A DNA stretch of 64,000 bases from assembly GCA_016713275.1 (NCBI GenBank), contig JADJPL010000011.1, forward strand, positions 172,892 to 236,891, read 5' to 3'. Made by a program: the position numbers and the translations under genes. The notes beneath the pieces were generated by a model, which made no database searches, was not told the DNA's origin, and saw nothing but the letters and a program-made list of their open reading frames with translations. Of this stretch, positions 34,302-44,213 are shown piece by piece; position 1 is the first letter of the stretch, and each line of letters begins with the position of its first letter. This stretch comes from Haliscomenobacter sp. (GTDB taxonomy: Bacteria; Bacteroidota; Bacteroidia; Chitinophagales; Saprospiraceae).

Positions 34302-35027
34302 ATGGACAAATTCAAGAACAAATACCGAATACCTTCAGCCCGTGCTCAATGGTGGGATTATGGGTGGAACGGGGCGTATTTTGTCACGATCTGTACGCGG
34401 AACCGGGAACATTTTTTTGGTAAAATAGCATATGGGAAGATGCAGTTGTCGCCAACCGGCATCATCGCGGATATTTTGTGGCACGAAATCCCCCACCATC
34501 ATCCATTTGTGGAATTGGGTGATTTTGTGGTCATGCCCAACCATGTTCACGGGATATTGATTTTGGACAAACCCGATGGGGGAATAAAACAGGATATCGG
34601 GGCCGCCCCACCCATCGTAGAGACAGGGCATGCCCTGTCTCTACAACCGCCCGGCCAAATGCCCGTTGTGCCGCCCGGCCAAATGCCCGTTGTGCCGCCC
34701 GGCCAAATGCCCGTTGTGCCGCCCGGCCAAATGCCCGTTGTGCCGCCCGGCCAAATGCCCGTTGTGCCGCCCGGCCAAATGCCCAACGCAACGCAACCAA
34801 TTGGTCAAAACCGTTTCCAGAATATAGGAAAAACCTCCTTATCATCCATAATAGGATCCTATAAGTCTGCTGTGACCAAACATGCCAACCGGCTCGAATT
34901 AGAACATGGCTGGCAAACCCGTTTTCATGATCACATCATCCGAAAGGACGCTGAATATCAACGTATTTCGGATTATATAATAAACAATCCGGCCAACTGG
35001 CGAGACGATACCTTTTTTTTATCATGA
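34302..35027 (+). CDS. REP-associated tyrosine transposase (Y1/HUH type) with internal repeats
   Basis: A 241-aa single-strand DNA transposase of the IS200/RAYT group. The metal-binding HUH motif is VMPNHVHGILIL (HVH at 81-83) and the catalytic tyrosine is Y187 in SIIGSYKSAVTKHAN. The C-terminal DYIINNPANWRDD is also typical. Between these, residues 105-161 are not family sequence. They are encoded first by a complete 28-bp copy of the REP palindrome and then by five and three-quarter copies of a 24-bp repeat (PPGQMPVV). Both catalytic parts remain in frame, so activity is possible. No terminal inverted repeats were found; RAYTs mobilise REPs, not themselves. Confidence 0.9.
   Translation: MDKFKNKYRIPSARAQWWDYGWNGAYFVTICTRNREHFFGKIAYGKMQLSPTGIIADILWHEIPHHHPFVELGDFVVMPNHVHGILILDKPDGGIKQDIGAAPPIVETGHALSLQPPGQMPVVPPGQMPVVPPGQMPVVPPGQMPVVPPGQMPVVPPGQMPNATQPIGQNRFQNIGKTSLSSIIGSYKSAVTKHANRLELEHGWQTRFHDHIIRKDAEYQRISDYIINNPANWRDDTFFLS
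34617..34644. repeat. Perfect 28-bp REP palindrome inside the transposase gene
   Basis: GTAGAGACAGGGCA-TGCCCTGTCTCTAC equals its own reverse complement. Its first 24 bp match the first unit of the upstream array exactly. Confidence 0.92.
34647..34784. repeat. 24-bp tandem repeat inside the transposase gene
   Basis: Five identical 24-bp units (starts at 34647, 34671, 34695, 34719 and 34743) and an 18-bp partial sixth, each encoding PPGQMPVV. The absence of any substitution points to very recent expansion. Confidence 0.93.
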
Positions 35028-35088
35028 AGGCTTGATGGCGCTTTCCAAAAACAGGACAGGCCGGTAAGCAAAAAAGCAATTACAAAAA

Positions 35089-35448
35089 ATGAACAGAAAT
35101 CACGATGAGCGCATTGCAAAAATGAGCTTTGCATCGGTTTATCCTCATTATGCCGACAAGGTGGAGAAAAAAGGAAGAACAAAGGAAGAACTGCATCAGG
35201 TAATTGAATGGCTAACCGGTTTTGATGAAAAGAAACTCCAGGAACTTATTGACGAAAAAGCCACTTTTGAAAATTTTTTCCAGCAGGCTTCCCTACACCC
35301 TAATGCCCACCTCATTAAGGGAGTGATCTGCGGCTACCGGGTAGAAGAAATCGAAAACCCTCTTACTCAAAAAGCAAGGTACCTCGACAAGCTGATCGAT
35401 GAATTGGCCAAAGGGCGCAAAATGGAGAAGATTTTGCGCGTCGCCTAG
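35089..35448 (+). CDS. DUF2200 family protein
   Basis: A 119-aa cytoplasmic protein matching the DUF2200 pattern along its length: HDERIAKMSFASVYPHYADKVEKKGRTKEELHQVI, then ENFFQQASLHPNAHLIKGVICGYRVEEIENPLTQK and YLDKLIDELAKGRKMEKIL. Members are small, helical and of unknown function. It stands alone, downstream of the REP transposase, and converges on ridA with a 24-bp gap. ATG 35089 has an AAAAAA upstream and no Shine-Dalgarno, as usual in Bacteroidota. Confidence 0.88.
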   Translation: MNRNHDERIAKMSFASVYPHYADKVEKKGRTKEELHQVIEWLTGFDEKKLQELIDEKATFENFFQQASLHPNAHLIKGVICGYRVEEIENPLTQKARYLDKLIDELAKGRKMEKILRVA

Positions 35449-35472
35449 CGCTTTATGCCTGTTGCCTAAAGT

Positions 35473-35844
35473 TCAAACGGCGGCCACCGCCTCCACCTCA
35501 ATCAAAAACCCATAGTGCAGCTCCGGTACGGGCACAACCGCTCTGGCCGGCTTATGGCTTCCAAACGCCTGGGCGTATACGGCGTTGACCCTGCCCCAGA
35601 GGCTGATATCCGCTACATAAACCGTGGTTTTCAGCACCTTTTCCAGGCTGCTGCCTGCCGCTTCCAGGATGGCTTTCAGGTTGGCCAGGACGACTTCCGT
35701 TTGCTCTTCGATGCTGCCCAGGCATTTTTCCCCGCCGGGGCGGATGGGAAGCTGGCCCGCTACAAAGACCAGCCCATTATGGACGATAGCCTGGGAGTAG
35801 TGGCCGCCAGGAACAGGGGCATTGGGGGTGGATATATATTCCAT
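35473..35844 (-). CDS. ridA: RidA-family reactive intermediate deaminase
   Basis: A 123-aa enzyme that hydrolyses reactive enamine/imine products of PLP enzymes. The family pattern is complete: STPNAPVPGGHYSQAIVHNGLVFVAGQLPI, then EQTEVVLANLKAILEAAGSSLEKVLKTTVYVADI and ARAVVPVPELHYGFLIEVEAVA. The conserved Arg is in the ARAVV segment. ATG 35844 fits the family start; the open frame extends upstream into the M14 gene, which ends 10 bp before. A PLP-dependent enzyme lies 5 kb away, but no link is implied. Confidence 0.93.
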   Translation of the reverse strand: MEYISTPNAPVPGGHYSQAIVHNGLVFVAGQLPIRPGGEKCLGSIEEQTEVVLANLKAILEAAGSSLEKVLKTTVYVADISLWGRVNAVYAQAFGSHKPARAVVPVPELHYGFLIEVEAVAAV

Positions 35845-35854
35845 GATCCGGACG

Positions 35855-37352
35855 TTATTGAACGGCTTTTCTAACCAATTCTCTGAGTTTTTGCGGGTCC
35901 TGACGCACATCAAACAGCACGCCGTTTACCACCACGTAATGGGTTTCCCCTTCTTTTGCAGCAAAACGGACGGATTGGATCCCAGGCGGATGGCGCCGTT
36001 CTTTTCGTCTGGTCTGACCAGGCGCACAGGCAACTGGCTGCTGGCCAGGGTGTTGTCGAAGGCTTTAACAGGAATATCCGTGACGCCTGCCTTTAGTAAG
36101 GCCGCCACGTCGAGCTTAGCGAGTTCCTGCACATTGGGCAGGAGCGTTGAATACACTTTGCCGGGGACGGCGCGGTACCCTTTGGCCTGAATTCCTCATA
36201 GCCGAAGGAGGTAGACAGATCGCCTACTTCGGAAATAGATCCCCGGTAATAATAATACCGGAAGTTGTTGACCGGAACTTCGTCCCGGCGGAACGCCAGA
36301 TCTACTTTGTACCAGCGGCCGTTGCGTTGCACCTCGGTTTCGCGTAAGATCAGATCGTGGAAGGCGTTACTCTCGTTAAACGGAAGCGCGTCGTAGAAGG
36401 TGAAATCGTATTGGGAATAGACTTCCTGGGCGATTCCTTCCAGTGCGGTGAGGATGGACACAAAATTGAGACGCCGCAACTCCTGTTTTTCCGGGTCGTT
36501 GGGCAAGCCTCCGGATTCGATGAGGATGGTGCTGGTGCCCCATTTCTGGATATTGTCTCCAAAAGCCCGGGGCTCGTGGGTATCGTCGTAGCGGGCCACG
36601 CGCTCGGGGATGTATTGCTGCAGGGTGCGGTTCATCATGGCGATGAGGCGCATGGCATTTCCCCGGACGTCGTTGATCTCTTTTTCCACGTTGTAAGCAG
36701 GAGCCAGGAAAGAAATAGATGCCGTTTTGGGGTTTGTGCCGGCGGCATAATACCGGCTTTGGTCGTGGAGGTTGAAGCCCCATTGAGCGCTCAGGCTGTC
36801 GCGTACCCGCTTGAGAATCTGTCCTTCCGGCGTAACCAGACGCTGGGCGTCGCGGTTGATGTCGATATCCTGCACATTCCTGCGGGTGAACCGCTCAGCG
36901 CCATCCGGGTTGAGCATGGGGATGAAATGGATATTCAACCTGGTCAGCAGCAACTCGCGCAGGGGATTCAGTTCATCGCTCCGCTGCAGGAAGTTGAAGA
37001 TGTCGAATAAGGCCATCGTTGCCGTGGACTCATCCCCGTGCATCTGCGACCACAGCAAAACGGTAACCGGGCCATTCCCCGTTTTGATGTGGTAAATGGT
37101 CCGTCCTTCCATCGATTTTCCAACCGTTTGGACCTGGAACAGGGGCGCCGGTAGCTTGGCAATCAGGGGAACGATCTCTTCGTGCTTGAACCTTTTGGTC
37201 GTTAAAGTCCCTTCCCGGTATTGCGGATGGTTTTTGTACAACGGATCTGCGTTGACGGATAAAGGAGGAAGCGGCGGCGCCTGGCCACAGGAAGAAGCGG
37301 CAATCCCTAAAACCAATACCCATACGCTAATAAACTGCTGCATTTTTAACAT
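35855..37352 (-). CDS. M14-family zinc carboxypeptidase lipoprotein (two frameshifts)
   Basis: About 499 aa when repaired. The N-terminus is a lipoprotein-type signal (GIAASSCGQ). The M14 domain begins GKSMEGRTIYHIKTG with the HxxE zinc motif in SQMHGDESTATMALFDIF; NPDGAERFTRRN and HDQSRYY follow. Frame 1 runs to GYEEFRPKG (about 36170). A missing base there shifts to frame 2 (YRAVPGKVYSTLLPNVQELAK, to about 35945). A second missing base in the G4 run near 35943 shifts to frame 3 (HYVVVNGVLFDVRQDPQKL), which ends at TAA 35855-35857. The catalytic half is intact, so an N-terminal product could still be active. Confidence 0.82.
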
Positions 37353-37427
37353 ACTTTTAAGTGCTCAAACGAAGGAATACCCGTCCAAACCAAAGATATT
37401 TATTTTTCAAAACCAAAGCACCTTACT

Positions 37428-38123
37428 ATGCGCTCAAAATCCTTTTCCCGTCATTTTCACCCAGCCTTTATCTGGATGCTTGTATTTGCTCTTTTTCTTC
37501 CTTCTTGCAGTACCCACAAACGCACCGTGCAAGGGGCCGTAATCGGCGCTGCGGCCGGCGGCGTGATCGGCGGCGTGCTGGCTAAAAAGGGAAAGACCGC
37601 CAAAGGCGTTCTCATCGGCGCGGCGATTGGCGGTGTTGCCGGCGCCGCAGTCGGCGCCTATATGGACAAACAGGCCCGGGAGATCCAGCGCGATCTCAAG
37701 AATGCCAAAGTCGAAAGGGTAGGAGAGGGAATCCTGATCACTTTCGATTCCGGACTCCTCTTCGACGTCGATTCGTATGCTTTGCGTAGCACGACCCGCT
37801 CGAATCTCAACGACCTGGCCAAAACCCTGAACAAATACGGGGATACCAATATTCTGGTACAAGGGCATACAGACAACACCGGCGCCGAGGAGCACAACCA
37901 AACCCTCTCCGAAAACCGGGCCAGAGCCGTTTCCGGCTATTTGCAACAGCAAAAGATTACCCCGGAACGCCTGAACACGGCCGGTTTTGGAGAATCCGAG
38001 CCCATTGCCGGCAACGATTCTGCTTCCGGGCGTCAGCAAAACCGCCGCGTGGAAGTGGCGATCTACGCCAACAAGAAGCTGATCCGCGCCGCCAAAAAGG
38101 GGACCATCCCTGTGAGCAACTAA
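37428..38123 (+). CDS. OmpA-family lipoprotein with glycine-zipper segment
   Basis: A 231-aa outer-membrane lipoprotein. The signal ends in the lipobox FLPSCS. A Gly/Ala-rich glycine-zipper region (about 35-80, AVIGAAAGGVIGGVL and VLIGAAIGGVAGAAVGAYMD) is followed by a C-terminal OmpA peptidoglycan-binding domain (about 105-215). Its recognition motif is VQGHTDNTGAEEHNQTLSENRARAV with the later GFGESEPIAGNDSASGRQQNRRVEV. It likely tethers the outer membrane to the cell wall. Divergent from the M14 peptidase gene. Confidence 0.93.
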   Translation: MRSKSFSRHFHPAFIWMLVFALFLPSCSTHKRTVQGAVIGAAAGGVIGGVLAKKGKTAKGVLIGAAIGGVAGAAVGAYMDKQAREIQRDLKNAKVERVGEGILITFDSGLLFDVDSYALRSTTRSNLNDLAKTLNKYGDTNILVQGHTDNTGAEEHNQTLSENRARAVSGYLQQQKITPERLNTAGFGESEPIAGNDSASGRQQNRRVEVAIYANKKLIRAAKKGTIPVSN

Positions 38124-38245
38124 TAACGCGCCGGGAGAACTTTCCGGTTTGCTTAGCTGTTTTTTGGTAGCCAGGAGCAAAAACGTTTTGGAGACAACCC
38201 CAAGCGCTTATCTTAGCGCTTCGTTCGAAGAAATAAATACATACT

Positions 38246-41102
38246 ATGGACCTGACTACTTCAACCCCATTTCAAACTGTTTCTGGCGATCCGCTCGGGG
38301 TGCAGCGGACAACGCTGAGTAACGGCTTTTCGCTCTTTCTTAGCGTCAACCGGAATACGCCCCGCATTCACACCCATATTTCCGTTCGCGCGGGTTCCAA
38401 ACAAGATCCCGCCGACACGACCGGCTTGGCCCACTACATGGAGCACATGTTGTTTAAAGGCACCAGCCGGATCGGCGCGCTGGATTGGGAAAAAGAGCAG
38501 GCCCTGCTTGAACAGATAGCCGCCCTCTATGAGGCGCATCGCCATTCCCGGGACCCCGAGGAGCGAAAGCAGCTTTATGCGGAGATCGACCGGCTTTCTT
38601 TTGAAGCGGCCAAACTGGCCGCCCCCAACGAGTACGACAAAATGGCCGGCGTCCTTGGCGCCAAAGGAACCAACGCGTACACCTGGGTAGAGCAGACCGT
38701 CTACGTCAACGACATTCCCTCCAATGAGTTGGAGCGCTGGATGCTCCTCGAATCCGAACGGTTTCGGATGATGGCCCTGCGGTTGTTTCACACCGAGCTG
38801 GAAACGGTGTATGAGGAATTCAACATCAACCAGGACCGGGATTTCCGCAAAGTCGACTATGCCTTGCGTGGCGCCCTTTTCCCCAAACACCCCTACGGCA
38901 CCCAAACCACCATGGGAACCGCAGAACACCTGCGCAACCCATCGATGGTGAATATCCAACGGTTTTTTCAAACCTATTACGTGCCGGGGAATATGGCTAT
39001 GGTCCTGGCGGGGGATTTTGACCCCGAAGAAGCCGTTGCCCTGGCGGAAAAATACTTTGGCAGCTACGAAGCCCGGCCTGTTCCCCCATTCACCTATGAA
39101 GAGCAGCCTCCAATCCTCCAACCAATCCGCCAGGAAGTGACAGGGAAGGAAGCGCCCTATCTGATGCTGGGTTGGCGCCTGGGAAATAGCCGCAGCGACG
39201 ACCAGTTTATGGCTACCCTGGTCCAGCACATGCTTTTCAACTCCCAAGCTGGGTTGCTGGACCTCCGGCTCAATCAACAGCAATTGGTTCTGGAATCAGA
39301 GGCATGGTCGTGGATGCACGAAGATTACTCGGTTTTTGGCCTGTATGGCAAGCCCAGAGAAGACCAGACCCTCGAGGAAGTGGAGGGGTTGATTTTGGAC
39401 GTGTTAAAGGCGTTTCGGGAGGGAGACTTTCCCGAATGGCTCATGGAAGCAGTGATCCGCGACCTGAAGCTCGGGGAGGTCAAAGCGGCGGAATCCAACG
39501 AAGCGCGCGTCCAGATGATGAATGCGGCGTTTATTCTCGGGATTGATTGGGAGCGCATGGCGCGCCGGTTCGCCTGGTGGGAAACTGTTACCAAAGAGCA
39601 GGTGCTGGATTTTGCCAACCGGCACTTGCGGGCGGATAATTTCGTGGCGGTGTATAAGCGCCAGGGAGAAGATACCGGGGTGATCAAAGTAGAAAAACCG
39701 CCGATCACCGCAGTGGAACTTTCGCGCGATGGGGTTTCTGAGTTTGCCCGCCGGTTTTTTGAACTCCCTTCCCCTCCCTGAATCCGGTTTTTGTGGACTT
39801 TGGGGTGGCCATTCAACAAACGGCCTTGTCGAACGGATTGTCCTTTCATTACGTCCGCAATCCCAATAACCCGCTCTTCCGGCTGGATTATATTTTTGAT
39901 TTTGGCAAAAACCACGACCGGTACCTGGCACTCGCCTTGCAGTACCTTCCCTATTTAGGCGCCGGAAAATTTTCTCCCCAGGAGCTTCAAATCCAATTTT
40001 TCAGGCTGGGGCTTTCCTTCGATGTCATTTCCAGGGAGGAGCGGTCGTATATTTCGCTTTCCGGACTGGAGGAGTCGCTTGAACCGGGAATGGAACTGGT
40101 GGAATACATTCTCCGTCATGCGCTACCGGACGAGGGCGTGCTCCAGAATCTGGTTTCCGATATCCTGACGGAGCGGGAAAATGCAAAGAGCAACCGGAAC
40201 GTTATTTTGCGGACGGCTATGGGAAGTTATGCCCGGTTCGGTCCGGATTCTCCTTTTACCTACCGTTTATCGAAGGAAGAGTTAAAGGCGGCCTCCGGGG
40301 AAAAACTGGTGACCCATATTCGGGAACTGACTCAATACCCTCACCGCGTCTATTATTATGGTCAAAACCCATGGACGAGGTAGCGCGTCTCCTGGAACGC
40401 TGTCATGAGGTGAAGCCTCCCTTCCTTTCTCCTCCGCCTCTGCGCGAATTTGCAGAACTGGAAACTTCCACGCATGAGGTGCTGTTTGTGGATTTCCCTA
40501 TCGTACAGGCGGATGTTATGCTGATGTCCAAAGGAACGCCTCATTTTAATCTGGAAGAGCATCTGATGCGCGATCTGTACAACGACTATTTTGGAAATGG
40601 ATTGTCTTCCATCGTTTTCCAGGAGATCCGGGAATTCAAAGCGCTGGCCTATGCAACGTATGCGTTCTACAGCTCCCCCCACAAGCAAAAATACGCGCAT
40701 TACCTGCAAGCCTATGTCGGCACCCAACCCGATAAATTGCCGGATGCAATCCCGGCCATGATGGACATTCTTCAGCATATGCCTTTGGTAGAAAGCCAGA
40801 TCGACCAGGCGCGGCTTGCTATCCTCAAGCGCATCGAAACCGAGCGGATTCTGCCCGGAGATATCTTCTGGTCGGCCCAGGGCGCGCAGGATCTGGGGTT
40901 TGATCGCGACCTTCGCGAGGATATTTATTCGGCAATGACCAGGATGAAGGCCTCCGATTTGTTCGAGTTTCAGCAGCGCCACGTCCGCGACCGGGCTTAT
41001 ACCTTCCTGGTATTGGGTAGTCGCGATCGGGTTGACCTTAACTACCTGAGATCGTTTGGACCGGTAAGGGAAATGGGGATTTCCGAAGTATTCGGGTACT
41101 GA
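38246..41102 (+). CDS. M16-family metallopeptidase, two-module (two frameshifts)
   Basis: A ~952-aa pitrilysin/insulinase-type protein when repaired. Module 1 contains the inverted zinc motif HYMEH (63-67) and the third ligand E in ETVYEEFNINQDRD. It ends at FFELPSPP (39779). A missing C in the C3 run just before the TGA shifts into LNPVFVDFGVAIQQTALSNGL.... A second missing C near 40372 shifts YYYGQNP into MDEVARLLERCHEVKP. The last part (FNLEEHLMRDLYNDYFG...) is the inactive partner module, which lacks HxxEH. The family degrades peptides inside a two-half chamber. A 16-bp gap to the PLP enzyme suggests co-transcription. Confidence 0.85.
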
Positions 41103-41118
41103 CCCCTTCGCTCCGATC

Positions 41119-42060
41119 ATGTCCTTGGAACAACTTACGCACCATCCTCCCTCTCCGATCCAGGAGTTGGAGGATGCGTTGTTTCGGGAAAAAGGAATCC
41201 GGGTGCTGGTAAAGCGGGACGATCTGCTGTGCCTTCCGGTGGAGCCGGGTGACCGCGCTTTTTGCGGCAACAAGTGGCGCAAAATGAAGTATAACGTATG
41301 GGAAGCCAAAAATAAAGGGGCACAAACCCTGGTGACCTTCGGCGGCGCTTTCTCCAATCACGTGGCCGCCGTCGCTGCTGCAGGCCGGCTTTTTGGTTTC
41401 CAAACAGCGGTGTTCATTCGCGGAGAACCTACTTTCCCTCTTAATCCGACCTTATCCTTCGCCAGGCGTTGCGGGATGCAGTTGGCCTACCTCAGCCGGG
41501 AACAATACCGGCGTAAGGAGGACGGAAGGGTTGCAGCAGAGGACCAATCGCTGTACCTATTGCCGGAAGGAGGGACGAATGCCCTCGCCATTCAGGGGTG
41601 CGCAGAACTGGCGGAGGAAATCCTGCACGAGGTCCAGCCGGATTACTGCTGCGTAGCTTGTGGCACAGGCGGTACGGCCGCCGGGCTTGTTGCCGGTTTC
41701 GAAGGGCGGGTGCGCACCATCGGTTTTCCTGTGCTTAAAGGAGATTTCCTGTTCAACCACGTTATGGACTTGGCGGGAGGGAAAAACACCCTACCCGTTT
41801 CTGCCTGGACGTTGCAGAACGACTACCATTTTGGCGGCTACGCCAAATGGACTCCGGCCCTTATCGATTTTATCCGCTATATGGAGGCCCGGTTTGATAT
41901 GCCTCTGGACCCCGTGTATACCGGCAAACTCTTTTTTGGCGTTTGGGACCTGATCGCAAACGATTATTTTCCCAGAGGCGCCACTATTTGCCTGGTCCAT
42001 ACCGGCGGGCTGCAGGGCGTGGCTGGGTTTAAGCAACGGTTTCCCATGGCCGGGCTATAG
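41119..42060 (+). CDS. PLP-dependent ACC deaminase/D-cysteine desulfhydrase family enzyme
   Basis: A 313-aa cytoplasmic PLP enzyme of the tryptophan-synthase-beta fold. The PLP lysine is in the FCGNKWRKMKYN segment. The phosphate/substrate-binding stretch LVTFGGAFSNHVAAVAAAGRLFGF and the cofactor loop CVACGTGGTAAGLVAGF are both present. Family members convert D-cysteine to pyruvate, H2S and ammonia, or ACC to 2-oxobutyrate; the choice cannot be made from sequence alone. It follows the M16 gene by 16 bp. Array 4 begins 3 bp after its stop. Confidence 0.9.
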   Translation: MSLEQLTHHPPSPIQELEDALFREKGIRVLVKRDDLLCLPVEPGDRAFCGNKWRKMKYNVWEAKNKGAQTLVTFGGAFSNHVAAVAAAGRLFGFQTAVFIRGEPTFPLNPTLSFARRCGMQLAYLSREQYRRKEDGRVAAEDQSLYLLPEGGTNALAIQGCAELAEEILHEVQPDYCCVACGTGGTAAGLVAGFEGRVRTIGFPVLKGDFLFNHVMDLAGGKNTLPVSAWTLQNDYHFGGYAKWTPALIDFIRYMEARFDMPLDPVYTGKLFFGVWDLIANDYFPRGATICLVHTGGLQGVAGFKQRFPMAGL

Positions 42061-42062
42061 GA

Positions 42063-42206
42063 CGTGACGGGCGCCCAATCCCCCCGTCCACCGTCTCCCG
42101 TCCACCGTCTCCCGTCCACCGTCTCCCGTCCACCGTCTCCCGTCCACCGTCTCCCGTCCACCGTCTCCCGTCTCCCGTCCACCGTCTCCCGTCTCCCGTC
42201 CACCGT
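42063..42206. repeat. Intergenic degenerate tandem repeat, array 4
   Basis: About 140 bp of CCGTCTCCCGTCCA 14-mers (eight or more, some with an extra CGTCTCC), filling the whole space between two convergent genes. The adjoining stop of the minus-strand gene (42207-42209) touches the array. The same 14-mer family appears in array 3, 15 kb away. Confidence 0.9.
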
Positions 42207-44198
42207 CTAAAGGTTCACCTTTCCGTACCGCACGCCGTTCTCGTATTTGGCGACAAAAGCGCTGGGGAACCCTTTCTTTTTCACTTCGGCGAGGGCGGAT
42301 TTAGCGGATGCATCGGTCATGAAATCGCCGATGAGGACGCGGGTCAGGTTGCGCTGGAGGATATACTCCGTTTGGAGGGTACCCAGCGCGCTAAACTTGG
42401 CGAACCGCGGGTCGGCAGGGTCGAACTTGCCGGAGGCAGCCAGTTGGATCTTGTAGTAGACCCCTTGGAACCGCGGAGCGGTGGATTGGTATTCCAGGTT
42501 GTCGCTGGGAGAAGTGCCTCTAGCTGTATACGTCTCGCCGTCTGCGCCAATTGGAGAAGGTCCGGGAGGATTCACCGGAGGATTCACTACCGGCGGGTAT
42601 ACAACGGGAGGATTCACGACGGGCGGAGTTGCGCCCATACGCTTGAGGAAAAGGGGTTGCCCATAGGCTGAAGCGGCGTGGTTATCGGTAAAGAAGGAAT
42701 ACGAAGCGTTTTCATATCCTTCGGCATTGACTTCAACGCGGTATTGGCGTTGGGGAAGGACCTCGAAGCTGTAATTCCCGGAGGTAATGAGGCGGGTCAG
42801 TAAGGCGGTTTCGGCGCCGTTATCCTGAATTTCGAACAGGGTCAGGCTGTAGCTACGGAGGGCTTCACCTTGCTCCTGGTCAAAAACGGCCCCTTCGAGC
42901 GCGATGGTATTAGGCTTGAAGCGAATTTCGAAGAGATCGTCGTCCAATGAATTCAGCTTCTCGCCGGCGAAGATGCGGTTGGAACTCAGGAATACCGAAC
43001 GCCCATCGGTTGATTTGACCAGATAGGCATCGTCGGCGCTTGAATTAAAGGGCAGGCCAGCATTTTCCGGGACGCTCCAATTGGTGAGATCGCCGCGCGC
43101 CTTGAACAGGTCAAAGCCGCCAAGGGAGGGCAATCCATTGGAGGCGAAGTAGAGCATGCCTTCCGTTTGGTCGTAATAAGGCGTCATCTCATCCCCAAGC
43201 GAGTTGATCGTGGCGCCCAGGTTGACGGGCTGGGAGAACCCGCTGTCACTGTTGAGGTTGCGGGTGACGTACCAAAGGTCCATCCCTCCGCGGCCGCCGC
43301 TCCGGTTGGAAGCAAAATAGAGGATTTCGACATCTCCCCGGTGGGCTACCCAAGGTTGGGTGGAAGTCACCCCTTTGGTATTTATCGTTTCGGGCAGGCG
43401 TTCCGGCGCCGACCAACCAGCGCCTTCCCGGCGGATCAGGAAAATTTCGCAGCGGGTCGTCAGGTTTCCAAACTTGCCTTTGTTTTCGCAGATAGTAAAG
43501 TAAAACCGGGTCTCGTCGGGGGAAAGGCTGCCATGGCAGTATTGTCCGTTTTGAACGACCGGGAAATTGGCGGGGGTAACGCCTTTGGACCAGGCATTGT
43601 TCGAGAACTCCGAGCGGTAGATACGGGCCTGACCGCCCATGGTAGAGGAGAAATACAGCACGTCCTGCGCCATGGCGATCGGAGCAAACTCGTTGTCGGA
43701 GGTGTTGATGCCAGCGCCGGGATGCAGGGTTTCTACCTCTGGTTGGGGTTGGAGGGAAAGCGATTTGGCCAGTTCGCAGCCTTCAATTTCCGTTTCGACG
43801 ATGTCGGCTAAAACCGCTTTGCCTTCACCGGTATAGGATTTCTGGAAATCCTGGAAGGCTTTGACGGCTTTGTCGTATTGCCCATCCTGTTTAAGGCTTC
43901 GTGCGTACTTGAGCCCGACCAGGGGGAACTCGCCGTTGTCGTCTTTGACGTTCTGGTAGGTCTCTACCGCTTTGCGGTAATTGCGAAGCAGGTAGTACGA
44001 TTCTCCCGCTTTGAACATCAGTTCCTTCTTATTCTTCTTTTGCCAGGCTTTTTCGTACGCATCGGCAGCCTGGGCGTATTCGCCTTTCTGGAAGAGATCG
44101 TCGGCTGTTTTCGCCATCTTCTTCCAGCTTTGAGCCGAAAGCGAAGCAGTCAGCCCTAGAGCGAGGAAGAGAAACGTCATTCGTTTTACGCTATACAT
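42207..44198 (-). CDS. Envelope protein with TPR, PD40-type propeller and SPOR-like C-terminus
   Basis: A 663-aa exported protein (signal peptide ending GLTASLSAQ). Order: TPR-like repeats (about 25-150, GEYAQAADAYEKAWQKKNKKELMFKAGESYY), a PD40/WD40 propeller (about 155-440, blades such as YCHGSLSPDETRFYFTICENKG and MLYFASNGLPSLGGFDLFKA) and a carboxypeptidase-regulatory-like strand domain (~450-530). A PPVVNPPVVYPP linker leads to a SPOR-like peptidoglycan-binding end (YKIQLAASGKFD...VLIGDFMTDASAKSALAEVKKKG). The layout resembles the type IX secretion protein PorE but with SPOR in place of OmpA; a structural role is inferred. It starts 15 bp after purN. Confidence 0.85.
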   Translation of the reverse strand: MYSVKRMTFLFLALGLTASLSAQSWKKMAKTADDLFQKGEYAQAADAYEKAWQKKNKKELMFKAGESYYLLRNYRKAVETYQNVKDDNGEFPLVGLKYARSLKQDGQYDKAVKAFQDFQKSYTGEGKAVLADIVETEIEGCELAKSLSLQPQPEVETLHPGAGINTSDNEFAPIAMAQDVLYFSSTMGGQARIYRSEFSNNAWSKGVTPANFPVVQNGQYCHGSLSPDETRFYFTICENKGKFGNLTTRCEIFLIRREGAGWSAPERLPETINTKGVTSTQPWVAHRGDVEILYFASNRSGGRGGMDLWYVTRNLNSDSGFSQPVNLGATINSLGDEMTPYYDQTEGMLYFASNGLPSLGGFDLFKARGDLTNWSVPENAGLPFNSSADDAYLVKSTDGRSVFLSSNRIFAGEKLNSLDDDLFEIRFKPNTIALEGAVFDQEQGEALRSYSLTLFEIQDNGAETALLTRLITSGNYSFEVLPQRQYRVEVNAEGYENASYSFFTDNHAASAYGQPLFLKRMGATPPVVNPPVVYPPVVNPPVNPPGPSPIGADGETYTARGTSPSDNLEYQSTAPRFQGVYYKIQLAASGKFDPADPRFAKFSALGTLQTEYILQRNLTRVLIGDFMTDASAKSALAEVKKKGFPSAFVAKYENGVRYGKVNL

Positions 44199-44213
44199 GT
44201 TGCTCGTTTTTTG

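Noticed and set aside
34547..34845. Minus-strand ORFs over the transposase repeat (GIWPGGTT-like)
   Set aside because: Shadow of the 24-bp repeat of the transposase gene.
41964..42203. ORF over array 4 (DGRRETVDGRRW-like)
   Set aside because: Pure repeat translation running into the PLP enzyme gene on the other strand.
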